Below, piece by piece: positions 1 to 9,062 of a stretch of 64,000 nucleotides of DNA. The position numbers and the translations under genes were made by a program. This stretch comes from JACCTU01 sp963809175 (GTDB lineage Bacteria; Actinomycetota; Thermoleophilia; Gaiellales; Gaiellaceae). The notes beneath the pieces were generated by a model. It made no database searches and had not been told where the DNA came from. It saw only the letters and a program-made list of their open reading frames with translations. How positions within the stretch are numbered: the first letter of the stretch is position 1; each line of letters begins with the position of its first letter. The stretch is taken from positions 107,924 through 171,923 of the forward strand of contig CAWEIK010000002.1 in NCBI GenBank assembly GCA_963809175.1. Reading direction: 5' to 3'.

Positions 1-1114
1 CCTGTTCCGCGCTCATGATCACGTTCGAGTTGTTCGGGAGCAGGACGACCTCCGCGGCGCCGGTGCGCTCGACCGCGGCGACGAGGTCGGCGGTGGACGG
101 GTTCATCGTCTGTCCTCCCTCGACGAAGCTCGTGGCGCCGAGCGTCTCGAACAGCCGCCGGTTTCCCTCGCCCACGACCACCGCGACGACGTCGGTCCGC
201 ACGTCCGGAACGGCTTCGAGTCGCGCTGACCGGTGCTGCGTCTGCACGTGCATGTTCGCGATCTCGACGCCGGCGATCGTGCCGCGCGTGGTGCCGATCG
301 CGAGCGCCCTGCCGGGCTCGTCGGTGTGCACGTGCACCTTCATCGCCGTGGGGTCGCCGACGACGAGGAGCGAGTCGCCGAGCCGCTCCAGCTCGCCTTC
401 GAGCTCCTCGCGAACGAGGCCGTCGCCCTCGATCACGAACGTCGTGCAGTAGCGGAACTCCGACAGTTCCTGATGGATCGCGTCGAAGCCGAGCGACTCG
501 CGCTGAGGAGCCTCGGGGATCGGCTCCCCGGTCGCGGTCGCCGCCAGCCCACGCACGATCTCGACGAGCCCCGCGCCGCCTGCATCGACGACGCCCGCGT
601 CGCGCAGCACGTCGAGCATGTCCTGCGTGCGCGCGAGCGACTCCTCGCCGGCATGCACGAGCTCGACGAGCAGCTCCGCGGTCGACTGGGAGTGGTCGGC
701 GCGCTCGGCTGCCTCGGCCAGCTCGCGGATCACGGTCAGCATCGTCCCCTCGACGGGTCGTCGCACGGCGCGGTAGGCCGCGTCGCTCGCTCCGCGGAAG
801 GCCCGCGAAAGCGCGGCCGCGTCGAAGGGGTCGGCGTCCCCGATCACGTCGGCGAAGCCGCGGACGATCTGCGACAGGATCACACCGGAATTTCCGCGCG
901 CGCCCATCAGCGCGGCGCGCGTCACTTCCTTCGCGAGCGTCGGTCGGTCGGTCGACTCGGTCGTCTCGAGCGCGTCGACGATCGCGCGGGAGGTCAGCGT
1001 CAGGTTCGTGCCGGTGTCGCCGTCGGGCACCGGGTACACGTTGAGGTCGTCGATTCGCTGGCGGTTCGCTTCGAGCGAGGCGAGCGCGCCGCGCGCGAGC
1101 TCGAGCGGCGTCAT
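1..1114 (-). CDS. DAK2 (DhaL)-domain protein, FakA/YloV-like (3' end cut by window edge)
   Basis: About 371 codons are visible; the C-terminal part lies beyond the left edge. The DAK2 nucleotide-binding signature is clear: VPDGDTGTN at residues 29-37 and GARGNSGVIL at 71-80. Family knowledge: FakA/YloV proteins are kinases for fatty acids held by a FakB carrier, with an N-terminal DhaL kinase domain and a C-terminal DegV-like part; whether this homologue has that activity is inferred. The ATG at 1114 is chosen because it overlaps the stop of the upstream Asp23 gene in the four-base arrangement ATGA, which indicates translational coupling. The order rpmB, asp23, yloV is common in Gram-positive genomes. 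Confidence 0.88.
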   Translation of the reverse strand, partial: MTPLELARGALASLEANRQRIDDLNVYPVPDGDTGTNLTLTSRAIVDALETTESTDRPTLAKEVTRAALMGARGNSGVILSQIVRGFADVIGDADPFDAAALSRAFRGASDAAYRAVRRPVEGTMLTVIRELAEAAERADHSQSTAELLVELVHAGEESLARTQDMLDVLRDAGVVDAGGAGLVEIVRGLAATATGEPIPEAPQRESLGFDAIHQELSEFRYCTTFVIEGDGLVREELEGELERLGDSLLVVGDPTAMKVHVHTDEPGRALAIGTTRGTIAGVEIANMHVQTQHRSARLEAVPDVRTDVVAVVVGEGNRRLFETLGATSFVEGGQTMNPSTADLVAAVERTGAAEVVLLPNNSNVIMSAEQ

Positions 1115-1461
1115 CCGGTCTTCACGTCCTGGATGTGCACCTCGACCGACGCCACCTTCAGACCCGTCAGCCGCTCGAGGTCGTACGCCACGCGGTTGCG
1201 GAGGCCCGACGCGACCTCGGCGAGGTTCAGCCCGTACTCGACGACGACGTAGAGGTCGACGGTCACCCCCTGGCCGTTGCCGCCGACGACGATTCCCTGC
1301 CCGATGCGGTCGCGCGACAGCAGCCGGCCGACGCGCCCTCGGGCGGACATGCCGACGACCCCGTACGACTCGAGTGCTGCCTGGCCTGCGATGCGCGCCA
1401 AGACCTCCGGCGCGATCGTGATCCTCCCGAGCGGTGCGGAGAGGGAGTGAGCCGCCTCCAC
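1111..1461 (-). CDS. Asp23/Gls24 family envelope stress protein
   Basis: A 116-residue protein starting at GTG 1461. It has the Asp23 pattern: LGRITIAPEVLARIAG near the N-terminus, then GVVGMSARG and a hydrophobic beta-rich half (VDLYVVVEYG, VASVEVHIQDV). Family members sit at the membrane or cell surface and respond to envelope or alkaline stress; no enzymatic role is known. Its stop overlaps the start of the DAK2 gene by four bases, so the two are probably made together. The upstream gene is rpmB, 35 bases away on the same strand. Confidence 0.85.
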   Translation of the reverse strand: MEAAHSLSAPLGRITIAPEVLARIAGQAALESYGVVGMSARGRVGRLLSRDRIGQGIVVGGNGQGVTVDLYVVVEYGLNLAEVASGLRNRVAYDLERLTGLKVASVEVHIQDVKTG

Positions 1462-1496
1462 GCCGGGATTAGACCGGAACGAGGGGCTCGGGGTTG

Positions 1497-1688
1497 CTAG
1501 AGCGCTTTTGTGACCTTGCCGGCTTTGAGGCAGCGGGTGCAGACGTAGGCGCGCTGGGCCTTGCCGCCCAGGTTGACGCGAACGCGCTGGAGGTTCGGGT
1601 CGAAGCGCCGCTTCGTGGCCACCATCGAGTGGCTCCGGCTGTTCCCGAACGAGGGCTTCTTCCCGCAGACTGCACAGATCTTCGGCAT
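1497..1688 (-). CDS. rpmB: 50S ribosomal protein L28 (zinc-binding form)
   Basis: The 63-residue product begins MPKICAVCGKKPSFGN and carries the normal L28 core (SHSMVATKRRFDPNLQ). Two CxxC pairs, CAVC near the N-terminus and CTRC near the C-terminus, make this the zinc-binding C+ form; bacteria that regulate zinc often also hold a C-minus copy, which is not in this window. The ATG at 1688 is the only start that gives a normal L28 N-terminus. A TACACT hexamer lies 9 bases upstream, so the gene probably has its own promoter with a very short leader. It follows ribH on the same strand. Confidence 0.95.
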   Translation of the reverse strand: MPKICAVCGKKPSFGNSRSHSMVATKRRFDPNLQRVRVNLGGKAQRAYVCTRCLKAGKVTKAL

Positions 1689-1697
1689 GGCCGCGGC

Positions 1698-1703
1698 AGT
1701 GTA
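1698..1703 (-). promoter_or_regulatory. Probable -10 element of rpmB
   Basis: TACACT on the minus strand, 9 bases before the rpmB ATG. This matches the TANNNT form seen before several other genes here and predicts a leader of only a few bases. Confidence 0.45.
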
Positions 1704-1714
1704 GCGAAGAGCTT

Positions 1715-1729
1715 GTAACAGTCTGTTAC
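1715..1729. promoter_or_regulatory. 15-bp palindrome at the ribH stop / rpmB upstream region
   Basis: GTAACAG-T-CTGTTAC is a perfect 7-bp inverted repeat around one base. It covers the TAA stop of ribH and lies just upstream of the predicted rpmB -10. It could be an operator for rpmB or chance; no regulator is suggested by the sequence. Confidence 0.3.
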
Positions 1730-2196
1730 GTGGCCGCCGCGGCGCTCGCGCGGAGCTGGGCGAAGAGATCGGCCATCTCGAGCGCCGTCCGCACGGCCTC
1801 GGCGCCCTTGTCGACCCGGGCCTCCGCCTGCTCGGTCGTCTCCGTCGTGAGCACCCCGAAGGCGACCGGGATCCCGGTCTCGATCGCGGCCAGCTGGAGC
1901 CCCGAGGCGGCCTCGCCCGCGATGAACTCGAAGTGCGCGGTCTCACCACGGATGACGCAGCCGAGCGCGACCACGCAGGAGAAGCGACGCGTCTTCGCGA
2001 GCGCGAGCGCAGCGAGCGGCAACTCGAAGGCGCCGGGCACGGGCACGACCGTCACGGACTCGCGCGGGACCTCGGCGCGGTCGAGCTCCTCGAGCGCCGA
2101 CGCGAGCAGGCGGCCCGTGATCTCGCCGTTGAACTTCGAGACCAGCACGGCGACGCCGCGGCGACCGCCGATCGGCGAGCCCTCGAGCACCTGCAC
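1726..2196 (-). CDS. ribH: 6,7-dimethyl-8-ribityllumazine synthase
   Basis: This 156-residue enzyme condenses 5-amino-6-ribitylaminouracil with 3,4-dihydroxy-2-butanone 4-phosphate, the penultimate step of riboflavin synthesis. Family motifs are present: VSKFNGEIT near residue 19, PGAFELPLA near 54 and ALGCVIRGETAHFEF near 77, including the catalytic His region. Length is normal. The GTG at 2196 gives the usual N-terminus; the frame is also open upstream as far as 2269, so a longer start without a standard codon cannot be excluded. It is the last rib gene of the block, directly after ribBA. Confidence 0.93.
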   Translation of the reverse strand: MQVLEGSPIGGRRGVAVLVSKFNGEITGRLLASALEELDRAEVPRESVTVVPVPGAFELPLAALALAKTRRFSCVVALGCVIRGETAHFEFIAGEAASGLQLAAIETGIPVAFGVLTTETTEQAEARVDKGAEAVRTALEMADLFAQLRASAAAAT

Positions 2197-2268
2197 GCCG
2201 TCGGGCAGCTCGAGTGCGCCCTCGGCGTGCTCCGGCGGGCGAAGCTGCGGGACCTCGGCCGGCTCCCG

Positions 2269-3524
2269 TCACTCGGCAGTCCTCCGCGAAGCGGCGGTCC
2301 TGATGGTGCAGGCGGTGGCCGAGCTTCTCGCGCTTCGTCGTGAGGTACCGCTCGTTCTCCGGGTTGGGCGCGACCTCGATCGGCACCTGCTCGGTGACGG
2401 TGAGGCCGTAGCCCTCCAGGCCGGTCAGCTTCTTGCGGGTTGTTGGTCAGGATGCGAATCGTCGTCAGGCCGAGGTCGGCCAGGATCTGGTTGCCGATCC
2501 CCCACTCTCTCGCATCGGCCGGATAGCCGAGCTCGAGGTTCGCCTCGACCGTGTCGAGACCCGCCTCCTGCAGCTCGTACGCCTGCAGCTTCGAGAGCAG
2601 CCCGATCCCTCGTCCCTCCTGCGACATGTAGAGCAGGACGCCGCGGCCCTCGTCCTCGATCCGGTGCAGCGCGAGCTCGAGCTGGTCGCCGCAGTCGCAG
2701 CGCAGCGAGTGGAAGACGTCGCCGGTGAGGCACTCGGAGTGCACGCGGACGAGCACGTCCTCGCCGCCGTCGACCTCGCCCTTGACGAGCGCGACGTGCG
2801 GCTTGCCGGTGAGCGTCTCGCGGAAGGCGACGGCGGTGAACTCGCCGTACGCGGTCGGCAGCCGCACCTGCGCGACGCGCTCGACGAGCTTCTCGGTCGC
2901 GCGGCGGTACTCGATCAGGTCGGCGATCGTCAGCAGCTTGATCCCGTGCTGCTCGCAGAAGACGGTCAGGTCCGGGACGCGGGCCATCGTCCCGTCCTCG
3001 TTCATGATCTCGCAGACGACGCCCGCGGGGTTCAGCCCCGCGAGCCGAGAGAGGTCGACGGCCGCCTCCGTCTGGCCGGAGCGCTCGAGCACGCCGCCGG
3101 CCCGCGCGCGAAGCGGAAAGACGTGGCCGGGACGGACGAGGTCGTGCGAGCCCTTCGACGGGTCGATCGCGACCTGGATCGTGTGCGAGCGATCCGGCGC
3201 GGAAATGCCCGTCGTGACACCCTCGCGCGCCTCGACGGAGACGGTGAAGGCGGTGCCGAGCGGCGTCTCGTTCTCGCGCGCCATCTGTTCGAGGCCGAGC
3301 TCGTCGCAGCGCTCCTCGGTCAGGCAGAGGCAGATCAGGCCGCGGGCGTGCGTCGCCATGAAGTTGATCGCCTCCGGGGTCGCGAACTGCGCGGCGATCG
3401 TCAGGTCTCCCTCGTTCTCGCGGTCCTCCGCGTCGACGACGACGACGAAGCGTCCCTGACGGATGTCCTCGATCGCTTCCTCGACGGTCGCGAACGGCGC
3501 GCGTGTCTCAACCGCGGTGGTCAC
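2269..3524 (-). CDS. ribBA: Bifunctional 3,4-dihydroxy-2-butanone 4-phosphate synthase / GTP cyclohydrolase II (apparent frameshifts)
   Basis: The N-terminal half is RibB: DAEDRENEGDLTIAA near residue 31 and RPGHVFPLRA near 132. The C-terminal half is RibA, with the zinc-ligand region SECLTGDVFHSLRCDCG and the SQEGRGIGLL motif. Near 2438 one extra base breaks the conserved ILTNNPKKLTG stretch; after removing it the sequence continues through GLTVTEQVPIEV and EKLGHRLHHQ. A second +1 error near 2300 would lead to the stop at 2269. The total of 1256 bases fits two extra bases, but the exact C-terminus is uncertain. The start at 3524 overlaps the ribE stop (ATGA). Confidence 0.88.
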
Positions 3525-4075
3525 GTCGAGAGCCTAGCCCCGAGCAGGCGCTCCACGTACTTCGCAAGCACGTCGACCTCGAGGTTGACCTCGTCGCCCG
3601 GCCGCTTTCCTCCAAGCGTCGTGATCTCGAGAGTGTGTGGCACGAGCGCGACCTCGAAGCTCTCGTCGTCGAGCGCCGCGATCGTGAGCGCGACGCCGTC
3701 GACCGCGATCGAGCCCTTCTCGACGCAGTAGCGCATCACCTCGGGCGACGCGTCGACGACGAGTCGTTCGCCGTCGAACGACCGCACGCGACCCACGGAG
3801 TCGACGTGGCCCTGGACGTAGTGGCCGCCGAGCGAGTCGCCCGCGCGCGCCGCAGGCTCGAGGTTCGCCTCGTCGCCGAACGGCTTCACGCGCGAGCTCG
3901 TCTCGCCGACGACGTCGAACGCGAGCGTGCCGGCCCTCGCCTCGACCACCGTCAGGCAGACGCCGTCGACCGAGACCGAGTCACCGATCCCGGGCTCGAG
4001 CGTCGACTCGACCACGAGCCTGCCGTTGTCGAACGAGGCGACTCGGCCGCGCTCCCTGACGATTCCCGTGAACAC
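3521..4075 (-). CDS. ribE: Riboflavin synthase, alpha subunit
   Basis: A 184-residue lumazine-binding protein that dismutates two 6,7-dimethyl-8-ribityllumazine molecules into riboflavin and the RibD product. It begins MFTGIV, as nearly all family members do, and shows the two tandem lumazine-binding halves: DSVSVDGVCLTVVE in the first and GSIAVDGVALTIAA in the second, with GGHYVQGHVD between them. Length is slightly short but complete. Its stop overlaps the ribBA start by four bases. The LLM oxidoreductase gene lies 9 bases upstream on the same strand. Confidence 0.94.
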   Translation of the reverse strand: MFTGIVRERGRVASFDNGRLVVESTLEPGIGDSVSVDGVCLTVVEARAGTLAFDVVGETSSRVKPFGDEANLEPAARAGDSLGGHYVQGHVDSVGRVRSFDGERLVVDASPEVMRYCVEKGSIAVDGVALTIAALDDESFEVALVPHTLEITTLGGKRPGDEVNLEVDVLAKYVERLLGARLST

Positions 4076-4084
4076 CCCGAAAGG

Positions 4085-4867
4085 CTACGGGCCGGCCTCG
4101 ACCCGGGCGAGGATGGTGTCGAGATCGCCGCGCCCGTCGTGGATCTGCTCGATCCACCACGTCGCGCCGGCCTCGGCGTAGGCGTCGTGGAGCTCGCTCT
4201 CGCCCGGCTGCGAGTAGCCCATCACGGCCACGTCGCCGAAGGAGTAGCCCTCGAGCAGCGCGGCGAGCTCCTCGGGCGTCGTCGTCAGCTCGCTCGGGCT
4301 CGCCGTGTCCGCGAACCAGCCGTCGAACCGCTGGGCGCGGTCGCGCGCTCTGCGGCTCAGCCCGCCGATCCAGATCGGCAGGCGCTCGGGAGCCGGGCGC
4401 AGCGTCACCCCGTCGACGGTGAAGTGCTCGCCCCGGTGCTCGACGCGCTCGCCGGAGAGCAGCGCGCGGATCACGTCGAGCCCCTCGTCGAGCAACGCGG
4501 CTCGCGCGTGCGCGTCCTCGTCCTCGCCGAAGCGCTCGAACTCGCCGTGCCCGCCTCCGAGCCCCGCGCCGAAGACGACGCGCCCCGGCGCGAGCCGGTC
4601 GAGCGTCGCCAGCTCGTGCGCGACGACCTGCGGCCGGCGGCGCGCGACGGGCGTGACACCGGGGCCGATGAGGATCCGGTCGGTCGACACGGCGACCGCG
4701 CCGAGCGTCACCCACGGGTCGGCCGCGGGCTTGTCCCAGACGAAGGCGAGGTGGTCCCAGATCAGGTACGCGTCCCACCCCGCGCGCTCGGCCGCCTGCG
4801 CGACGCGGACCGCGGTTCGAGGCTCGGAGTACGAGCCGACGTTCGAGCTGAGGATCCCGAACTTCAC
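4085..4867 (-). CDS. LLM-class (luciferase-like) flavin/F420-dependent oxidoreductase
   Basis: A 260-residue luciferase-like TIM-barrel protein. The N-terminus (KFGILSSNVG), AERAGWDAYLIWDHL near residue 31 and PVARRRPQVVAHELATLD near 91 are typical of this class, whose members bind FMN or coenzyme F420. The substrate cannot be told from sequence. The GTG at 4867 is chosen because it overlaps the ribD stop in the form GTGA; the frame stays open far upstream but only as a shadow of ribD. Its place inside the riboflavin operon is unusual: F420 synthesis uses the same ribitylaminouracil intermediate that the RibD branch makes, so a link to flavin/F420 supply is possible but inferred. Confidence 0.85.
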   Translation of the reverse strand: MKFGILSSNVGSYSEPRTAVRVAQAAERAGWDAYLIWDHLAFVWDKPAADPWVTLGAVAVSTDRILIGPGVTPVARRRPQVVAHELATLDRLAPGRVVFGAGLGGGHGEFERFGEDEDAHARAALLDEGLDVIRALLSGERVEHRGEHFTVDGVTLRPAPERLPIWIGGLSRRARDRAQRFDGWFADTASPSELTTTPEELAALLEGYSFGDVAVMGYSQPGESELHDAYAEAGATWWIEQIHDGRGDLDTILARVEAGP

Positions 4868-5799
4868 GGTTCCCGAAGGTATCCCTCGAAGAGCACGTCC
4901 ACACCGACGTGCCGGACGGACGCGCGGGTCAACCCGACCGGTCCCGCGAAGTCGTTGAAGACGTGCGGCCCCGCACCCGAGAGCGTCGGCGCGACGAAGA
5001 GCAGGAGCTTGTCGATCAGCGAACGCTCGAGGAACGCGGTCGCGATCGTCGGGCCGCCCTCGAGCAGCAGCGACTGGACACCTTCGTGCGCGAGCGCGCG
5101 CAACTCCTCGACCGGCTCTCCCGAGCGCAGCTCCAACTCGGAACCGGGAGGCAGCGGCCCGAGGCCGAACGCGATCCGCCGCGGCTGACGCTCGGCCGCG
5201 ACGTCGCGCGCGTCGAGCTTCGGGTCGTCGGCGCGCACGGTGCCCATCCCCACCCCGACCGCGTCGGACTGCGCGCGCAGCTCGTGCACGAGCCGCCGAG
5301 ACTCCTCGCCCGAGATCCAACGCGAGCCGGGGATCGTCACTCGCCCGTCGAGCGTGACCGCCGCCTTGTACGTCACGAACGGCCGCTCCAGGGTCTTCCA
5401 CGTGCGCCACGCTTCGTTCTGCCGTCGTGCCTCCCACAGGTCGAGCACCTCGACCTCCACGTCGAGCTCGCGCAGCCGCTCGATCCCTGCCTGCGACGGG
5501 TCGTCGGACCCGACGACGACCTTCGCGATCCCCGCGCCGACGATCGCGTCGACGCACGGCGGCGTCCGGCCGAACCGCGAGCACGGCTCGAGCGTCGCGT
5601 AGAGCGTTGCTCCCGCCGCGCGTCCGCCGGCTGCGCGAAGCGCGACCAGCTCGGCGTGCGGCCCGCCCGCGTGCTCGTGCCAGCCCTCGCCGACCACCGT
5701 CCCTCCCGGCGTGACGACGACCGCGCCGACGACGGGGTTCGGGTGCGTGGTTCCGCGCCCTCGCTCGGCGAGCTCGAGCGCCCTCTCCATGTGGCTCAC
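4864..5799 (-). CDS. ribD: Bifunctional diaminohydroxyphosphoribosylaminopyrimidine deaminase / 5-amino-6-(5-phosphoribosylamino)uracil reductase
   Basis: This enzyme carries out the deamination and reduction steps of riboflavin synthesis. The deaminase zinc ligands are visible as the His of PHAELVAL and the two Cys of LEPCSRFGRTPPC. The reductase domain follows (YKAAVTLDGRVTIPGSRWIS, then LLLEGGPTIATAFLE). At 311 residues it is shorter than most RibD proteins, mainly because a few N-terminal residues and some loops are trimmed; no catalytic motif is missing. The GTG at 5799 overlaps the rpe stop (GTGA); an ATG three codons later (5790) is the alternative. Confidence 0.92.
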   Translation of the reverse strand: MSHMERALELAERGRGTTHPNPVVGAVVVTPGGTVVGEGWHEHAGGPHAELVALRAAGGRAAGATLYATLEPCSRFGRTPPCVDAIVGAGIAKVVVGSDDPSQAGIERLRELDVEVEVLDLWEARRQNEAWRTWKTLERPFVTYKAAVTLDGRVTIPGSRWISGEESRRLVHELRAQSDAVGVGMGTVRADDPKLDARDVAAERQPRRIAFGLGPLPPGSELELRSGEPVEELRALAHEGVQSLLLEGGPTIATAFLERSLIDKLLLFVAPTLSGAGPHVFNDFAGPVGLTRASVRHVGVDVLFEGYLREP

Positions 5800-6474
5800 G
5801 CCAACGCTTGTACCAAGCGGCGATAGGACCGCGCGAGATCCTCTCGCCCGAAGATCGCGCTGGCGGAGACGAGCAGCGTCGCGCCCGCGTCGTAGGCCGC
5901 TCGGATGTTCTCCGCGTCGATCCCGCCGTCGACCTGCACGTGAACCTCCGGTGGCAGCAACTCGCGCGTCAACGCGATCCGCTCGAGCGATCCGGGCAGG
6001 AACGCCTGGCCCGAGTACCCGGGCTCGATGCTCATGCAGAGCACGACGTCGACGTTCTCCGCCGTCGCGACGGCTTCCGGCGACCGGCGTCCCCGGACTG
6101 AACGCCAGCCCGACGTCGAGGTCGTGCTCACGGGCGGCCTGCACGCAGCCGCGCACGTCGCGCACGGCTTCGTAGTGGAACGTCACGCTGTCGGCGCCCG
6201 CCTGCGCGAACGCGCCGAAGTGCTTCGAGGGGTTCTGGACCATCAGGTGGCAGTCGATCTTCCCGTCCATGGCGTGGATCTGGTCCGAGATCGACGAGAG
6301 CACGATCGGCCCCATCGTGATCGGCTCGACGAAGTGGCCGTCGCCGCAGTCGAAGTGGAAGATCCTCGCCCCCGCGTGCAGCAGCACCTCGATCTGCTCC
6401 GCGAGGTGCCCGAAGTCCGCCGCGTACAGCGACGGCTCGACCTCGACCGTGCGGACCCACTCGCGCCAGGGCAT
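5796..6474 (-). CDS. rpe: Ribulose-phosphate 3-epimerase (one apparent frameshift)
   Basis: Interconverts ribulose 5-phosphate and xylulose 5-phosphate, feeding ribulose 5-phosphate to RibB. Metal and active-site regions are present: FHFDCGDGHFVEP (His and Asp ligands), CHLMVQNPSKHFGAF, IEPGYSGQAF and VQVDGGIDAENI. The first half and second half lie in different frames that join near 6090 inside the conserved SPGTP segment; the length of 679 bases fits one inserted base. A sequencing error is the simplest reading. The start is ATG 6474; rsmB ends 9 bases upstream. Confidence 0.9.
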
Positions 6475-6483
6475 CGGCGGATC

Positions 6484-7690
6484 TTACGAAGCCTTCAGGC
6501 GGGCAATGAAGAACCCCGACGTCCCGTGCAGGTCGGGGCGGGTCAGCAGGAACTCCGGGAGCTTCGGATGGGCGAACTGCGGCCACTCCTCGCCGAGCGG
6601 CTCGATCTCGAGCCCCGAGGCCTCGACGACGGCCTCGTTCTCGTCCGCGTTGATCGTGCAGACCGAGTAGACGACCGTGCCGCCCGGCTTCGTGCGCGCG
6701 GCCGCCTCTTGCAGGAGCGCGAGCTGGAGGTCGGGCAGCGGGCGGGCGCGCCAGCGCAGGTCGGGCCGCGCGGCGAGGACGCCGAGGCCCGAGCAGGGCG
6801 CGTCGACGAGCGCGCGGTCGAAGTCCTTCAGCTCCGGCGGCAAGGCAGTGGCGTCGGCCTCGACGACGTGCACGTTCGTGGCACCGAGCAACGCGGCGTT
6901 GTCGCGCAGCTCCCGCGCGCGCCCGGCGTTCAGCTCGACCGCAGTCACCTCGCCGGCGAGCATCGTCGCCTTCCCTCCGGGCGCGGCGCACGAGTCGAGG
7001 ATCCGCTCACCCTCGCGGGCGCCGACGACGAGGCCGGCGAGCTGCGAGCCACGGCTCTGCGGCCAGACCCGTCCCTCCGCGAGCGCCTGCTCGTCGACCC
7101 GGTCGACGCGGTACGCACCCGGGACGTCGGTCGGCTCGCCGGGCGGATCGCCGCGAACCAGACGGACGACGGTCTCGGGCGGCTCGTTCTGCGCGCGCAT
7201 CAGCGCGAGCGAGGCCTCCTCGCCGAGGTCTCGTCGCCACGTGTCGTGGATCCAGTCGGGGTACGAGTGCTTGAGCGGCCCTTCCGGAAGCGAGCCGAGG
7301 AGGCCGCGAAGGCGCTCGGTCAGCCGCCGCATGACCGCGTTGGTGAACGGCGACCGCGCGCTCGACCCCGGCGCGCCGCACGAGCTCGACCGTGTCGTCG
7401 ACGACCGCGTGCGGCGCCTGCTCCGTGTAGCCGAGCTGGTACGCGCCGAGCCTGAGCGCAGCGAGCACGGGCGGGTCGAGCTTGCGAACCGGTCGACGGC
7501 CGATCGCCTCGATCGCGTGGTCGAGCGTCCGGACGCGCTGCACCGTGCCGTACGCGAGTCGTTGCGCGAGCGCGCGGTCGCGATCGTCGAGGTCGGCCGC
7601 CAGCGTGCGGAACGCGCGGTCGGCGTACGACTCGTCCTCGAACACGCGACGCACGACGGAGTACGCCACGCGACGTGCCGGCGCGATCAC
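6484..7690 (-). CDS. rsmB: 16S rRNA m5C967 methyltransferase RsmB (Fmu/Sun; one apparent frameshift)
   Basis: The protein has the NusB-like N-terminal RNA-binding domain (ARRVAYSVVRRVFEDESYAD, then LAQRLAYGTVQRVRTLDHAI) and the SAM-dependent methyltransferase domain with CAAPGGKATMLAGEV, DAPCSGLGVL and YSVCTINADENE; the cysteines of the last two motifs are the catalytic pair expected for RNA m5C enzymes. The halves are out of frame by one base near 7350, within the conserved SPFTNAVMRRL segment. 1207 bases fit 401 residues plus one inserted base. The GTG at 7690 overlaps the fmt stop (GTGA). Confidence 0.9.
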
Positions 7691-8476
7691 CGCAGCCCTC
7701 GGCGGAACTCCTCGTACGTCATTCGCTTCCGGCCGTCGGGCTGGACCTCGAGCGGGACGAGCTCGCCGTCCTCGACGCGCGCCCGCCAGATCGTCACCGG
7801 CCGGCCGTCGAGCTCCGCGCGCGCGCCGATGTGCGGCGAGAGCGCACGGATTCGCCGCTAGCGCGTCTTCGGGATCGGCGAGGTCGAGCTCCCGGTCAGC
7901 GGCCTCGAGCTTGTGGGCGTACGTCGGCTCTCCCTCCTGCTCGCGGAACGTCGGCGCCGGCAGGACCTCGTCGAGCAGCTCGGCCGCGAGCTCGGCCGAC
8001 CGCTCGTAGACCGCGCCCGCGTCGTCGTCGTCGCCGATTCGGAACGCACGCTGCGCCGCAATCGGGCCGGCGTCGAGCTCCTTCACGAGCTTGATGATCG
8101 ACACGCCGGTCTCCTCGTCGCCGGCGAGCAGCGCGCGCTCGACCGGCGCCGCGCCGCGCCACCTCGGCAGCAAGGACGGGTGCACGTTCAGCCAGAGCGC
8201 CGCGGCGAGCAGGTCGTCGGGGATCAGCACGCCGTAGGCGACGAGGACGATCGTGTCGACGCCCGCGACGTCGTCGACCGCGGGACGCTCGGGCTGCCGC
8301 ACCTCCAGCCCAAGCTTTTCCGCAGCGACCTTTGCCGCCGGCGGGCGCTCCTTGCGTCCGCGCCCCGCCGGCCGGTCGGGACGCGTGAGCACCCAGGCGA
8401 CGTCGTGCTTCGCGGCCAGGCGTTCGAGCACGTCCGCTCCGAAGGGCGCCGTCGCGGCGACGCCGAGTCGGCTCAA
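7687..8476 (-). CDS. fmt: Methionyl-tRNA formyltransferase (one apparent frameshift)
   Basis: Formylates initiator Met-tRNA. The signature LNVHPSLLPRWRGAAPVERA and the following AGDEETGVSIIKLVKELDAG are unmistakable. Near 7850 one extra base moves the C-terminal domain to another frame; corrected, it reads RALSPHIGARAELDG, then GELVPLEVQPDGRKRMTYEE and ends at 7687. The start is unusual: a TTG at 8476 that overlaps the def stop as TTGA, which fits the coupling seen throughout the block. The N-terminus, SRLGVAATAPFGADVLERL, is a little shorter than in the family average. Confidence 0.9.
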
Positions 8477-9039
8477 GCGAGCGAAAGCTGTGCGCGGAGC
8501 GTCGCCATCGCCTCGCGCCGTGCGTCGTCGGTGGTCCTGTCGAGGATCAACACCCCGTCGAGATGGTCGAGCTCGTGCTGCGCGACGCGGGCCTGGAGCT
8601 CGTCGAGCTCGAGCCGCACGTCGTCGCCGTCGAGGTCCTGCGCCTCGATCGTGACCGTCACGCTGCGCTCGACCGGCACCAGCACGCGCTGGAGCGAGAG
8701 GCAACCCTCTTCGTCCAGCTCCACCTCGTCGCTTTGCTGCACGATGCGCGGGTTGACCAGCACGCGCGGCTCGTCGTCGCCCGACTGGAAGACGAACAGT
8801 CGCTGGAGCACGCCGACCTGCGTCGCCGCGAGGCCGACGCCGTACGCGTCGATCATCAGCGCGGTCATCCGCTCGGCGAGCTGCCGAAGCGACTCGTCGA
8901 ACTGCTCGACCTCGTTGGCCCGCAGCCGCAGCGCGGAATCCGGGTACTGGCGGATCTGCGACAGCGCGAGCCGCCGACGCGCGAGAGCCTCGGCGTCGAG
9001 GTCGCCGGTGTCGCGCAGCTCGCCCGCCTCGTCAGCCAC
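8473..9039 (-). CDS. def: Peptide deformylase
   Basis: Removes the formyl group from nascent N-termini. All three catalytic motifs are intact: GVGLAATQVG, EGCLSL (Cys metal ligand) and QHELDHLDG (two His ligands and catalytic Glu). The 188-residue protein has about 24 extra N-terminal residues before the usual start of the fold (LALSQIRQYPDSALRLRANE), so an internal start is possible. Its stop overlaps the fmt TTG start, and priA ends 23 bases upstream on the same strand. Confidence 0.95.
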   Translation of the reverse strand: MADEAGELRDTGDLDAEALARRRLALSQIRQYPDSALRLRANEVEQFDESLRQLAERMTALMIDAYGVGLAATQVGVLQRLFVFQSGDDEPRVLVNPRIVQQSDEVELDEEGCLSLQRVLVPVERSVTVTIEAQDLDGDDVRLELDELQARVAQHELDHLDGVLILDRTTDDARREAMATLRAQLSLA

Positions 9040-9062
9040 GGCGGGGAGTGTAGTCCGGCGCG

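Noticed and set aside
1497..1949. A 150-residue protein including rpmB
   Set aside because: The upstream 87 codons are a shadow of ribH; the real L28 begins at 1688 with a standard N-terminus.
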